DNA of 64,000 nt from Lagopus muta. Taxonomy: Eukaryota; Chordata; Aves; Galliformes; Phasianidae. The notes below the pieces were generated by a model. The model saw only the letters and a program-made list of their open reading frames with translations, did no database searches and was not told the origin of the DNA. This document shows positions 50,131-62,294 of the stretch, one piece after another. Positions within the stretch are counted from its first letter, which is position 1, and each line of letters starts with the position of its first letter. Made by a program: the position numbers and the translations under genes. Location: contig NC_064447.1 of assembly GCF_023343835.1 (NCBI RefSeq), positions 4,666,001 through 4,730,000 of the forward strand, in the 5' to 3' direction.

Positions 50131-53100
50131 GCCTTACAATGTTGTTGTTGGTTTTTTTTTCTTCCCAGCAAAGATAATGTAAAAGAGAAATAACTGCTAC
50201 AGGAAGCTTGGATTGAGATGGGGTTGGGTGCATAGGCAGGGTTCAGTTACTAGATGGAAAGAGATATCCCTCTGGGTAGAAAATATCCAGCACTGGGTCA
50301 GGGGCTGTTCAACCTGAAATGCAGAATGACTGTCTGTAGGTTCTTGATATCGGGAGGCACTCCCAGCTGTAAACACTTGACTTCTGCATGTATTGTGACA
50401 TGACTTCATTTAATGTGTCTGCATTCCACACTCTCTGTTAACAGAGTGCATCAAGAGGGCAAAGCCGGTGAGGCTGTGGGGCTGGTGCTACAGGGCTGCC
50501 CCAGTCAGCCCGCTGAGGGGCACGGTGCAAGGGCTGCAGGATCCAAGCCTTGCTGAGGAATTAAGGGTGGGAAAGGTTAGAGGACACCTTCTCTGAGCGG
50601 CTGCCAGCTGAGCACTGAGTGCTGTATGCTGTGTTGCCACTGATAGCAGTTTTATCAAGATAAATCTAGTCTTGCTCAGGAGGATATTAATAAATTATCT
50701 GGTAATGAAAAATGTGAGAGGAACCATACTCTTACATCAAGGCCTGATGATTACTTTGATAGATGCAGTGGCAAGATTTTCCTGACAAGGCAGAAATGAA
50801 AAACATGACACATGGACCTTTAAGGGTGACCTCAGAGGAAAACGCAAGTTGCTGAATGATACGAAAATAGAACAGAAAAACAGAAGCTTGAAGGGGCTCA
50901 ATGTCAACAGCCAGACAGATAGGCTAGACTGATCAACTGATCATTGAGTTTAGTGTCAAACGCAGAGCCGGGAGAGAGGAGCCTCAGACTTGGCAGGACA
51001 ATAAATGTAGCAGAGGCGGCTTTGAAGTAGAGTCTAGTGTTAAGAATGCTAAGAATTAAGAGAGGAGGAACGTTGAGGGGAGAAAAATACCAGGCTCTGA
51101 TAAACAATGGGTTAGTCAGGAAATAAGCCCAGATAGTGTCATCAATAAACCTGCCTGCTTCTTTTGCAGGTATGTTAAAAGCAATGCTAATTGAAAAGTA
51201 AATGAATGTAATTAAAAATACCCCTTCAATGGTTTGAGGATTGCATAGGAGGATAAGAGAGAAGGTCACTGTTGGAGGCCGAAATTACTAGAAACAAGAC
51301 AACTTGGAGCACAAGACGTAAAATCATAGAAGAGGGAATGATGTTGGGGCAAGATTCGCTGGCTTTAATTTATTTTGTGCTTGGGAAATGTGTTCAGCGA
51401 CTGCCAGAACCCTGTGAAAATATGCAAAAGTTGCCTTTTGTCTTATGTTACAGATGTTACTGCTACTGTCTAATATTTGAAATGAGCCAATGTAAACTGA
51501 AGAGCAATACATGCATTTCAAAAACACATTACAGAACTTTCTGTGAGTGCAAACTGAGGAAAAATGGTGGCAAAGTGGAGCGAGCTCATACGCAGGGCTC
51601 ACTTCCATGTGCGCTTCTGTAAGAGCATCTCTTTAGAATGAAAAGGCAGAATTTGGACTCCCTAACACCTGTATGTCTCCTTGGAATTTTTATTTGTGAA
51701 AAGGTAGTGAGTAATCTTGTTTTTTTAGAGAAATTCCCACTTTCTCAAATGGGCAACTCCTCAATACCACAGACAGCAGGCAAATCTATTGCAGAAAGGT
51801 GAAGGCGCTGATGCGATCTTGAAGGGCAAGGGTAGATTAGGAGACATTCAGAAATTGTTTTAGAAAAGTAATGATTTGCTGAGCATGTGTGTGCGTGTGT
51901 GCAGGGAGGTGTGGGGGTTTCTTTTCATCGTGTCTTGTAACTACAGCGCAATCACTTGCCAGGTGTCAGCAAGGTCTGGCCTCTGATCTTGAAGTGGAAC
52001 ATAATAGATGATCTAGCAGGGGGTTCAGCAAACATCACATACAGCTTTAAACTGTCATTACAGAAAAAATCTAGGAAGGTGACATTTAGTGACATACTGG
52101 GTGACATTTGAAATGACAGCACTTTCTTTCAGCTGCAGCATTCCCTCCTGTTGTGAAAGGGAATCTGTGACTATCTGTGACTATTGCTTCTTTTATTGAT
52201 GACCCCAGTGCCTGCAAAATTCGGGCAAAGTGGCTGCACGTGGTCTGTATAAGGTACCCAGTGAGCACCGGTGCCGTCGGAGAGGGCAGCCGGAGTTCAT
52301 TTACCTTCCGTGGCATCATCTTAATGACAGATCTGGAAAGGAGCTTTAACTTCTACCCCGCTTCTTCAAAAGCGTTTGAATGAAGCAAGAGCGGCAAAAA
52401 CAAAACAAAACCAAAACCATTTGGAGGATCTGTGCCTCCATGGACTTCTGAGACTGGAAAGTTTCACAAGTAATAAAAAGTGCAGTTCAGTGCTTGAGTT
52501 TCAGTACCTCCCTACTGCTCTCAAGAGTCATCAGTAAGTGTTCACCTTCTAACACATGTAAATGAGCTGAATGCTTACTTCTGAAAGCTCTCAGAGCTAT
52601 GGGAAAACTTCGCTAATTAGCAACTACCTGAGTTCTTGTTGACTGCTTCCTTTTCTCGTTGCGTGCCACTGAGCCAGAGTTTCTTTTGATTGCTGCTTAC
52701 TTTTGCAGATAAGGGTTAAAAGGACTCCTTGCGCACTGTGATCGCTGCAACGAGGCAAGCTTTGGATTCATTTAGCCTGGATTCTATTGAAAACTGTTGT
52801 AAACATGAGAAGCTTATGGATTATGGATGGGTCTGCTTTGGTTTTTGCTTTTGTGTTCTTACAACTACAAGGGGGGAAGAAAAGGAGTGGATTTTAGATA
52901 TCGTTTACTGATTTACTATTTTATAGGAGGAAGCTTACTTTCCAAGTTTCTGCACAACTTTGAAGAAAAAATCTCGTATAGAACATGCAGGAAATTATCA
53001 ACAAATGAGATGTATTATTCTCGTCATATATTATATCATTAGTCAAGCTACTCTTTCAAACAATTTTATGAATCAGAATTAGTCTTCTGGGAAGACATTC

Positions 53101-54324
53101 TGTGTCATTTGTTATCAATATCATTTTAGATGCTATTAACTAGCAATGAAATTTGGATGCAAGTAACTTTAGTGGTTGAGTGTTATATTAGCACATCATG
53201 CTCTAACCATATATTTTTTACTTGTTCTTAAATTAAACTGCTGTGCTTTACAATTTTACCATATTCAAGAAACAGAGGTGTTTGATGTGCAGCGTGAGGT
53301 AGAAACGTGAGGAAGTGGTGAGAGGTAGCAGTGAACCCTCTGAACAAGTAATGTGCATAAACTTTGCTTTTAAAACTTGCAAAACCATCTTTATGGGTGG
53401 AATAAGCAGAGTATTTTTATTCTTTTAACTTGTTCTAGATTCTATTCAAGAAATGAACAAAATCCTGAAGCTCCTGCTAACAAAAACATGGGTTAGATGT
53501 GTATCTGTGGAGCACAACAACTGTAGGGCTTACAAGTGGTACAAAAGCTTATATTGGCTTTCTCTACAGGGAATGAATTTTAGCTTCATGAGTACAACTT
53601 TCCAAGAGTTGGTATCCATGAGGAATACAAGAATCACCTGAACAGATTAGCTACTATTCTATCTAATTTACTGTCCCGTTCCTCAAGGCTTATATAAGGA
53701 ATAGTAATTCTTGTTTATGAAGCAGGTGGAAAAAAAAAAAAAGAGCAGCTATTGGTGGTTTGGGGAAGAGATGAATATTATAACTACTGATCCTAACAGT
53801 TAATACATTTGGATAGAAAGTTGACAAACTACATATCTAACACAGCTGTTCAGATAATGCACTCGAAGGTTAATATCTGGCTTCAGTGGGGCCTCTCCCT
53901 CCTTCCCTCTTCGACCGCCTTGATTCTGTATTAGGAAGCTTCTTACAATGAGAAGAGGCAAACATATCTGAGAACCCTTTTATTTTCAGCTTTCTCCTAA
54001 AAGAATATTTGACAGCCACAGTTAAATTTCAGGCAGTCCTTTTTGTTAGAACTAAGTTTGTGTAATGCCTTCCAAAGCTTTCTCTGGTATTTCCACCTTC
54101 TTCGTAGAAACCATGGAAGGCCTTCTCACTGCTAACTTGAAGACAACATTCTTAGGCCTGCTGTAGCTCTTGGCTTCGTTAACATCTTGTATCAGAAACA
54201 TTCTGTTCATTTTTTATTAACATTTATATCAGGTGTCCTCAATTACAGACCCACCATTACCCAACCCACCATCTTGTCTGTCTAATACTGATGCTGTTTA
54301 ATTACTTTTTTTTAAACAGGATTA

Positions 54325-54620
54325 GTGGTATATGATAGAGAATGGGCTTATTCAATTTGCAGATGTTGCCAAGCTAGGAGAAATCAGCATGCTAGAATGG
54401 CAGCAGGGCAAGTCGGGTGGTTTTTTATATGGTTGTTATAGATACATAGTTTTGTTAATGCAGAGTGATATTTAACAGAGATAAAAACAAAGTATTATGT
54501 TACATGGAAATAGCCAAGTGCTCAAACACAGGGAACAAAGCTGTGGGCTAGGTGAAATTCAGTGAGAAGGGGACTTGGGCTGCTGTTTGGGGGATGTTCA
54601 TCTTGGCAGCTGTATCTGGA
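54325..54620 (+). mobile_element. Decayed CR1 ORF2 fragment (reverse transcriptase region)
   Basis: The frame around 54354 reads FADVAKLGE, a decayed form of the catalytic 'FADDTKLG' box of CR1 reverse transcriptase (second catalytic aspartate lost). About 110 bp downstream another frame reads FNRDKNKVLCYME, matching the 'FNxxKxxVLHLG' block, and near 54564 GAGAAGGGGACTTGGG corresponds to the 'EKDLGVLV' block. Order and spacing fit CR1 ORF2, but stops and frame changes show an old, dead copy. Confidence 0.62.
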
Positions 54621-54939
54621 GCAGTTTGTGCCTAGCATCATCACCAGCCTCCTTCTGCCCTACAGCCATTGTTCTGCTTCCATCGTGCTCAGGTTCCATC
54701 CACAGCTCATTTCCAGATGGACCAGCAGCTCAGACTACAAAAGCTGTAGCACTGGAGCCATCGCAGCATGGATGTGCAGCTTGAGTTGCTTCAATCACAC
54801 CTTTTGACAAAAATATCATCTTGGATAATCTTGAAACAATGTGAAATGGCACGTGTTCTCCAGGTTTTATGGCAGATGGGGTAAGAAGAAATTCTAATTA
54901 AAGAAAGTAAAATTTAAGTGAGGTGTTAAAAAAAGCTTT
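54621..54939. other. Unassigned sequence between CR1 pieces
   Basis: No clear CR1 homology and no gene. It may be a strongly decayed part of the same CR1 or foreign sequence inserted between the pieces. Two overlapping plus frames (54562-54807) are unrecognised. Confidence 0.4.
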
Positions 54940-55010
54940 CCTTTGATCATGCCGTGTTGGAGCAGGGTGGCTAGAAAGGTTGTAGGTCCCAACCTCAGAC
55001 AGACTCAAAG
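54940..55010 (+). mobile_element. Probable CR1 3' end relic
   Basis: TTTGATCATGCCGTGTTGGAGCAGG, split by mutations, then GGTCCCAACCTCAGA resemble the CR1 3' UTR pattern '...GAGCAGGGGGTTGGACTAGATGATC...TCCCAACCTC'. The octamer tail is lost. It could be the end of the reverse-transcriptase relic at 54325-54620. Confidence 0.45.
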
Positions 55011-55049
55011 GCAAAGCCCATATATGGTTTTCTGCCTGCAAGCAGGGAA

Positions 55050-55105
55050 ACAGATTTAACTGATCTCTGGAGGTCACTTCCAGCCCTCTGATTCATCTCT
55101 CTTAA
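55050..55105 (+). mobile_element. Probable second CR1 3' tail relic
   Basis: ACTGATCTCTGGAGGTCACTT, interrupted by a few changes, then CCAGCCCTCTGATTCATCT matches the last ~50 bp of CR1 ('GATGATCTCTGGAGGTCCCTTCCAACCC...GATTCTGTGATTC'). Its closeness to the tail at 54940-55010 suggests two CR1 insertions or a duplication. Confidence 0.5.
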
Positions 55106-56821
55106 TTATTTGTAGTGCAAAATGAGTAAAGTGAAAGGTTTTCCTTGAGGTACAAAGACTGAATTTTGCAGAAATCACCTATCTCTTTTATTCCTTTTAT
55201 TGTTAATCGCTTCACTGTAGGCAACTGGATTAGCCTTCTTCTGTTTGATCAGTATGAGGAAAAGGGAGGAAGAAAGAACATTAATCATATCAAATTTCTC
55301 TCTCAGCATTTTGACAATAAGATGGCATTTACGAAGAACTCGGGTCATACAATATATATCTGTCTGTCATTAAAGAAACACTCTCCAAGCAGTTTTATTA
55401 ATCATAGAGCTCACTACAAAAAAAAGTGTCAGAGTGACCCCACCTACGACATTAATCCTATGAAGATATTCTTGATGGATATCTTTATCTTGATATCTCC
55501 CACTAGAAGATGCCAGCTTTGAATGAACATCCCAGTCTATTTCTACAGAAATGGTAAAATTGCTTTTTTGCTTTGTAGTTTATTTATGACCATTGTGCTG
55601 TTTTGTAGAGGATTCTACTTAACTATTCATTTTAATGCCTGGAATGACTGCTGAAAGCTGATAGAGAAGAGCATGGAGACACTTGCAGTCACTGACTGAA
55701 CATTTATACAAACCCACTTGTGTTCTCATTTAATTATCAAAATTTATGATAAAAATTATTAATTGAAAATGTTTGTCTTTACTCAAAAGACCTGCTAAAT
55801 CTTTGAAGCTTTGTGGTTTCATTTTGAGACCTTGCTAGAATTTTCCTCAGTCTTCTTTGCTCTTCAACTTCATTTTCAAAGCTCAGAATTGAGGCTAAGA
55901 TTGCCTATCCCTTTTGTGTCTTCATTTAAATAAGGAACTGAGGGAGCTATAGGACTGTACTTGGAAATCCTGTAGAGTATAAGCAACTAAATTTTACTTT
56001 TTATTTTTAGCACAAATATACATTCCTCAGCTTTTGAAATTAGAAGTTCAGCCCAATAGATCTTACTGATAGGCCCCCAGCACCAAGATCATAAGTGCTT
56101 CCTAGGAGAAGTCTTGCTCTTAGCGAGAATAATTTGCTTGGATAACTCTTTGGATTCCATGGAGATCAATGCCTGGCTGGAACACAGAGGCAAAATGATA
56201 CTGAAAAAGCCCTGTAGGACAGTTTATTCCCTTTTCAGACAGAATTGATAATTACTGTTCCCAGTACTGTAGCACTCTCCTTTTAATTCTTCCAATAAGC
56301 TGTTTTGCATCTTTTTTCTTTTTCGCTAACGAATGAGCAGATGCATTTTCTCTAAGTCATGGTGGGTTTAATTCATGACAACTTGTCTTTGGGCCTTCTA
56401 AAACCAGCTGAACTTCTGGCATTCAGAGCACAGACGCTCAGACTTTTTAATCACTTTCTGATAGAATCTGGGAGATGGACAAACTCAGACAATCAGGAGG
56501 AGATTATTGGTATGAAAATCCAGAGAGACTGCAATGTCTTGCATAATAGTTACAGTAGCTCTTTGAAAAGGCAATAGCAAGTAGCTGATGGCAAATAGAT
56601 CCCTCAATCTATGAATTTTAAAAGGCAATATGCAGTATAGAACAATATAAATCCAGGAAGTCTGCCATTTATCTGCACCTTGTTGTCTTAACTCATGCAA
56701 AGACAGCAGTGTTGCATCATATGAGGAGGAAAGGTTGATTTAGTAATTTTTTCCTTGAAAACTTTTTGCCTTGAGGCAAACATCACAGTAATGATAGCAG
56801 TCCATGTAGTTTCGAGGTATC

Positions 56822-56871
56822 AGTCAGGAAAGACATCAGTATTGAGATAGAAAGTCAGGAGAGATATCAGT
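56822..56871. repeat. Imperfect 19-bp direct repeat
   Basis: AGTCAGGAAAGACATCAGT (56822-56840) recurs as AGTCAGGAGAGATATCAGT (56853-56871), with two differences and a 31-bp period. Confidence 0.8.
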
Positions 56872-58279
56872 AAGGTTATTAAGTTTTATAACTTCATAGA
56901 TTCCACTAAAACTAAGCAAGGGCTAAGATGCTATCCTAAATTAATATGGACTTATGCACTTACAACTGTGTTTTACAGAAGTGGGGCCAGCGTAGGCATC
57001 TTTTGAGCATACTAGCAGAAACGCTGAAGATTTATCAAGTATGGGATAGACCTAAAGGCTGCAAAGGTTTGAGCAGCTGGTACAGTATCGTCTGACCATT
57101 GTGATATCACTGTATGGACTTGGACTTTCTCTTGTTTTCTGTTGAAGAAATTTTGTATGAAAAATAACATTAAATCAGATGAAAAGTAACTCTATAATCT
57201 AGTGCTTTCAACTCTCACCTGGAATACAGGAAATTGATCGAACATGGGCTGGACTTGAAGCTTGCATGTTCCGAACAGGAATCTGTGGGTCTTTACTCAC
57301 CAAAAATGCAAAAAGGAAATACTTCCATCACGTTAGAGGTACGGGGGAGGCTAAATGTTCCTTTTCTATGAATATTATATCGAGTAGAAGTTTTCTTTCT
57401 TGACAAGCCTTGTTAGATATGAAAGCAAAGCAAAATGATAATTCATCAGGTTATTTTAAAACTGTCTATATAATCACTATGTAATCGTATTTAAGCAAGT
57501 AAAACATTAACACCTGTACTAGGTGAGGCTGGGAAGCTGAGGGATGAATGTTTCTCTGTTGAATCCTTAACAAAAACCTACAGCATTTCCAGTAGCTTTC
57601 TGTACTTTCAAAGCAAACACTGTCTTTCTATGTATGAGTATGAAGCTGAGAGGTGGGGGAATAGAGGAAGGTGAGCTACTTTAGCTGTGGTGCAGAGTGC
57701 ATCAGTGGAAAAGCAGGGCTGTCATAGCAGCACAAAAGGGATGGGGCTGGTCCAGCTGAGACCGCCATAAGACCAAGGGAGGACGTGTTTGTTTAGGCAC
57801 GTTCTCTGAGTTTACCTCTGCCACTTTAGTTTGAAGAAAATAAACTGTGCTTCTGCCCACAACTACATAATTACATTGTACTCTAATATCTCTCGACTTC
57901 AAAATGACAGCTAAAGCAGATTAAAGCTGTTTACAGCCTATGGGAAGTAGTATGGTGGCTGCTGGCAATATTTCTTTTTCGCTCAGTAACCAAAGTCCGG
58001 TCATAAATCTATATTCTTCTTCAAGGAGGAAGGCTGTGATTAAAGGATTCCTCCTACAGCTGTGGCTTGGTGATAAGAGCTTTATGTTCAGACCCTCCTA
58101 AGCAACAAAAAGAAAAAAAATCATTTTTCATTAAGTTAGCTACTCTAATTTGGGTGCGGGGGGAGAAGCAGACAAGTAGTTTGGTCAATGACTTGCTGTA
58201 GACTTGGTAGAGAGCATTATATACAGTATTTGTAAGCAGCTGGGGTTTGAGAGATAGACTACAGCCCTTGTACCACCTC

Positions 58280-58720
58280 GCCTATGTGCCTGCTCAGTGA
58301 TACTTTGCTCTGTGACGTGGGTATTGTGAATTTAAAGAACTTTCTTTTTACGTACTTGTTAGCTGTCCTTGGCCGGTGTCCGAAGTACAGAATGTGGGAA
58401 GGGTCTCCCCAAAACACAGACCCGTGTGGAAAGAGAAGCAGAGCTAAAGCTGAGTGCTGCTGCCGTGTTCCTTCTGCAGCCCAGGCCTTGCAGAACTGCC
58501 GCAGAGGACAAGGGAAAGGCTTCTGGGGATCCCAAAGGACTCCAAGCAGAGATTTTAAGTGCTGAGAGCTGTGCACTGCTGCAGACATTGCTCTGCCAGG
58601 CAGGACTTTGAATGAAAGTTTCTGTGACACCTTCACCACTGAAAAAATAACAAGACAGATCCGAAGGCACCAAAACAAAACGCTGCAAGTCAAAGTGCAG
58701 CGTCTTTGATGCATGTTTTG
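58280..58720. other. GC-richer patch open in several frames
   Basis: Overlapping open frames of 80-151 codons exist on both strands here (the longest is 58259-58714, minus). None has a signal peptide, motif or family resemblance that I recognise. A patch with few TA dinucleotides opens all frames together, so this is better read as composition than as a gene. Confidence 0.4.
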
Positions 58721-58739
58721 CAGGGTTTGAACATTTCTG

Positions 58740-59900
58740 GTGACAGAGCTCTGCTTGATTATTGTAGGGAAACTAATTAAACTCTACACCAAAATCATTG
58801 GGGGAATAATGTGATGCCTGGTACAAGAAAGAAGCACGAGCAAACTCTAATCCTTCTGCAGCTCCAGACATGAGTTATCTCACTGCAGCACATGCCCCCG
58901 GTTCTGCTCTATAACTCTGCAGTAACAAAGGGCACAGTCAGAGATTCGATGACATGTTTTTATATTTTCTTAATTTTTTAGAGTATATTTATATTGGAAC
59001 ATTTTGCCGGTTCTGAGTTTACAATGTTCAATATTTAATTTGTATAATAAAGTGCTGTGCAAAATGGGATGAGGGTTAATCAAAAGGTTTTATCACTCTT
59101 TTTAATTATCTTCATTATGTTAGAACAAAGATGTAAATTTTAATTTCACCTTGTTAGCTAACATTTTTCACCAAAAGTTTGGATTTGCAAATCATCTGTC
59201 ATTTTTAATAGGAGCAGATGCCAGTGATTTTTAAGAACCTAAGTGCCTCAAGTGTTGTAGGCTTTATTAATTTGACTGATATACAATTTAATATAACTTA
59301 ACATAATCATTAATGCCATTTAGCATCAGTGTTGATATTTTGCAAGGTAGCTAATAAGCAAGAACAGCAACGCAAGACGAGAGTTTGGGTTTGATTTTAG
59401 TTCACCTAAATCTGCTCCTGAATAGAGCTAGTCCTTTTAAGCTCACCCCTGTAAACACTCTTTCCTCCTCCCTATTGAATTTTTAGTCACAGCTATCACC
59501 TGGAAGGTTATTTTCTAGAGGTATGCGGTTATCTTACTTGCTGAGAGGCAAGCAGCAAGCTTACTCTTGGCCCGAAGACATTTACCTATAGTGTTTTATA
59601 TGTTATATTTATCAACTTCCCCAATCGCAGTGAAGCCCACTGAAAAACACACCTGCTAATGGAAAAGGACTATTAAAGCACTACTGTGCGTTCACCTTGC
59701 ACTAAGCTAGCTGCCTATAGCCCTGCCATAAATCACAGTTAAATGATTACATTCCACCAGAATAACTGCTGAAAGAATAAACTTCCAGCCAACAGGGAGA
59801 CTATGCTAACAGAATGAAAACTCCATTCATTAACAGGGTGACTCTACTCAGCTGTGTGTCCCCTGATAGTGTTAAACAATAGGAAAAGGTAAACATCCTT
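58740..59900. other. Candidate conserved non-coding (enhancer-like) block
   Basis: A transposon-free block with many homeodomain-type cores (AACTAATTAAAC, CTTTTTAATTATC, TCATTAATGCC), forkhead/SOX-like sites, and a run of non-repetitive sequence without simple repeats. This texture resembles conserved enhancers of developmental genes. No alignment was available; the call is an inference. Confidence 0.28.
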
Positions 59901-62021
59901 GCCAAGCAGCCTCATCTGTAGCAGCTGCTAATAAAGGTGGGGTATTAAGGCACTTGCCATTGCTTTATGCCTGTAGTCTCCATGCAAGGTAAGGTAGCTT
60001 GAGCTGTATTGTTGGGGGTAGGGATGTGGAGGAATCAGAGGTTAGGCTGGGAGCATGTGCAGCTTTTGTGGCCTGTAGCAGGCCCTATGGGGGCTGTGTG
60101 ATGCTAAGAGAGCATTGGAAATTGAATGGATGTGAGGAACTGCTCAGTGGAACCTTAGAACTGAAGATTGGAGCTGGAGGAGGGGGTAGGAATTGCCTCG
60201 TTTGGGTTTTGTGTCTGAGAGGACTTGTGTGTACCTCAGTTTCAGTAAAGTGAAGGAGAGTTCTAGAAAGCCTGCAGTCGTTAGTAAATGAGATAATTTG
60301 CTAATTAGAGCTACTGTTTTTTTGTTGACTGATGTGTTTCTTATTCTGGAAAAAGATACTAAATATTTTCAGATTGCAAATAAGTGCTTGAAAGCTTTCT
60401 GCTTAATATTTTGATGGAATTGATCTGAAGCGTGCTAGGTGGCATTCAGGCCCTGGCAGATATCTCCTTTAGTTTGCTATTAACTCTCCAAAATCAAGTG
60501 AAGAGTTGCTTCCTTCGCAAAAGCTCTGTTCTGTGCAGAAAAAACAAGCAGGCTGTTCCCCAGGAGCAGTTCAGGGAGTGCAAAGGTCTTCTGGTATGCT
60601 GGGTTTATACATGTGTGAGGACTGAGACTGACTGCCAGTGGTCTCTGTTTCCCTCCTCGGAAAGAGAAATCTCTGTATTCTGAGCACAGGAGAGAGAAAT
60701 AAGACAAAAGTCTTCGGTGTAAAATAAAGTTTATCGAAGCTGAATGTAAAGCTTTTGGGTTCAGGGAAACCCAGATCTACCAGGAAGCCTTTAAGAGGAA
60801 AGAAAATGCAGACCGAGTTCGGTGGGATTCCATTCTGAACACCCAGAATGACTCCCACTGCGCCTGTTGCTATTGCTCCCCGTCCCTGTGTTTGGCTCTG
60901 CTTTGACATTATCTGTGACTCTTTTCGTGCATGCATGTACCACTGTCCATGTTGCAGGCAAGGGAAGCTGGTGCACTGACCTAGCAATGTCAGGAAAAGA
61001 AGAATTAATGGATTCATTTAACAAACGTAGAGCCAAATGTAGGATGGATAGGTGAAATTTTGGTTTTTAAGTATGGACAGGTACCTTTTTACATTATGCT
61101 TCAATAAAGCATTTGAGGATAGTTATGAATAATAAGTAAGTAATTTTATGCTGAATGACTGCAGAGTATAGGACTGCTCCCTCCCTCCCTTTCTCTTATA
61201 AGTGTAAAATTTTTTTCCATTAAAGGCCATATATTCCATTCATTCCTGAGATGCAGCTTCCATTGATGCCAGTTTATGGTCCTGAAACCTTGACTGAAGA
61301 TTAGGAAGGTAGACATAAAGAGACCTTTATGGGTTTTTGTCTTTGAATAATTTGAATCAAATACTTTCCCAAGAAAATGTCTTTTACGTGCATTTTTAAA
61401 TTCGTCCTCTCATAGTAATGTCTCTTTTTCTAAGCAACTTGCTTTTTGAAAATATTGTCTTGTATTCCTTTAATTGAATATATAGTCTCAAATTAGGAGC
61501 TCCTTTTTAGTTGCACTGAATGCTTCGGAGCAGAACAGTGTCTGACTGCATGATTTCACACAAGAGGAAGTAGGAAGCTGTTTCACAGTGAAAGCATGAG
61601 CAGTAACACAAGAAAACAGCAGTATCCATGTCTCCTATCTGTTGTAGTATATTGCACTGCAATTCCTAGGGTTAGTGAAACAGAAACCTCCATCTGACAG
61701 GCTCTTCCCGTTTAGAGTGAGGCTCTTGGTTTCCTCTAATTATCAGTTATAGACCTTCTTCATAGTTTGTATTTTGGAGCATAACTTCAAGGTCACGATA
61801 GTCATGTGAAAATACAAACTTTTATTATGAGGTTTATGTATCCATGTTCTTCTTCCTAAATATATATATTCTGTGACACTGTACCAGTCTGTTTTCCATC
61901 TGATCATAGATTACTGTTTATATCCCCATCTGAGATTATTCTTTTCATGAAGGATATATAGGAGCAGAATACAGAACTCAGTGGCATCTTTGAGTCTGTC
62001 TCTTTGATATGTGCCCAGAGA
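59901..62021. other. Low-copy non-coding stretch
   Basis: No gene recognised. A strong donor-like CAAGGTAAGG occurs at about 59986-59995 without a convincing partner acceptor. The minus frame at 60571-61017 (148 codons) and the plus frame at 59999-60253 are unrecognised. Confidence 0.5.
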
Positions 62022-62185
62022 AGATCATAGGTTGAGAAAAACCTTTAAGATCATATAGTTCAGCTGTGTACCTATTACTAATATAGCCTGTAAAACTGTG
62101 TACTGAAGAACCACATCTGCATGCTTCTTGAACACCACAAGGGGTGATGACTTCACCACCTCCCTGGGAAGCTTGGCTGAGGCTG
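62022..62185 (-). mobile_element. CR1 LINE 3' end fragment
   Basis: Plus-strand text GAGAAAAACCTTTAAGATCAT near the low end, then CCACATCTGCATGCTTCTTG, GATGACTTCACCACC and TCCCTGGGAAGC is the reverse complement of the CR1 ORF2 end and 3' UTR. On the minus strand it reads LPREVVKSSPLVVFKKHADV, the conserved ORF2 terminus. The octamer tail is reduced to AAGATCATAG. An old, 5'-truncated copy. Confidence 0.85.
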
Positions 62186-62286
62186 CTTCCAGTCCACTGA
62201 CATCCTTCTGCTTGGGGTACCCAGCCATGTCCAGCAAGAAGCGTGCAGGTATCTTCTCAGAGCTGGCAGGGTGAGTGTGGTCAGAA

Positions 62287-62294
62287 TGACGTCA
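62287..62294. promoter_or_regulatory. Perfect CRE palindrome TGACGTCA
   Basis: The full 8-bp cAMP-response element bound by CREB/ATF proteins. A single 8-mer is expected by chance about once in 65 kb, so function is not implied. Confidence 0.25.

Larger units (their letters stand above)
47121..54324. other. Low-copy non-coding stretch
   Basis: No gene is recognised. It includes two hairpin sites (48794-48851, 49257-49291), a possible conserved block at 49860-50130, a moderately GC-rich patch at 50440-50640, and two divergent unrecognised frames meeting at about 51270. T13-T14 runs occur at about 48780-48793. Confidence 0.55.
55106..58739. other. Low-copy non-coding stretch
   Basis: No gene or transposon recognised. 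It contains an imperfect direct repeat at 56822-56871 and a locally GC-rich patch at 58280-58720 that is open in several frames on both strands. Confidence 0.55.

Noticed and set aside
60571-61017. 148-codon minus-strand frame
   Set aside because: No recognisable family, and several other frames overlap it; read as chance.
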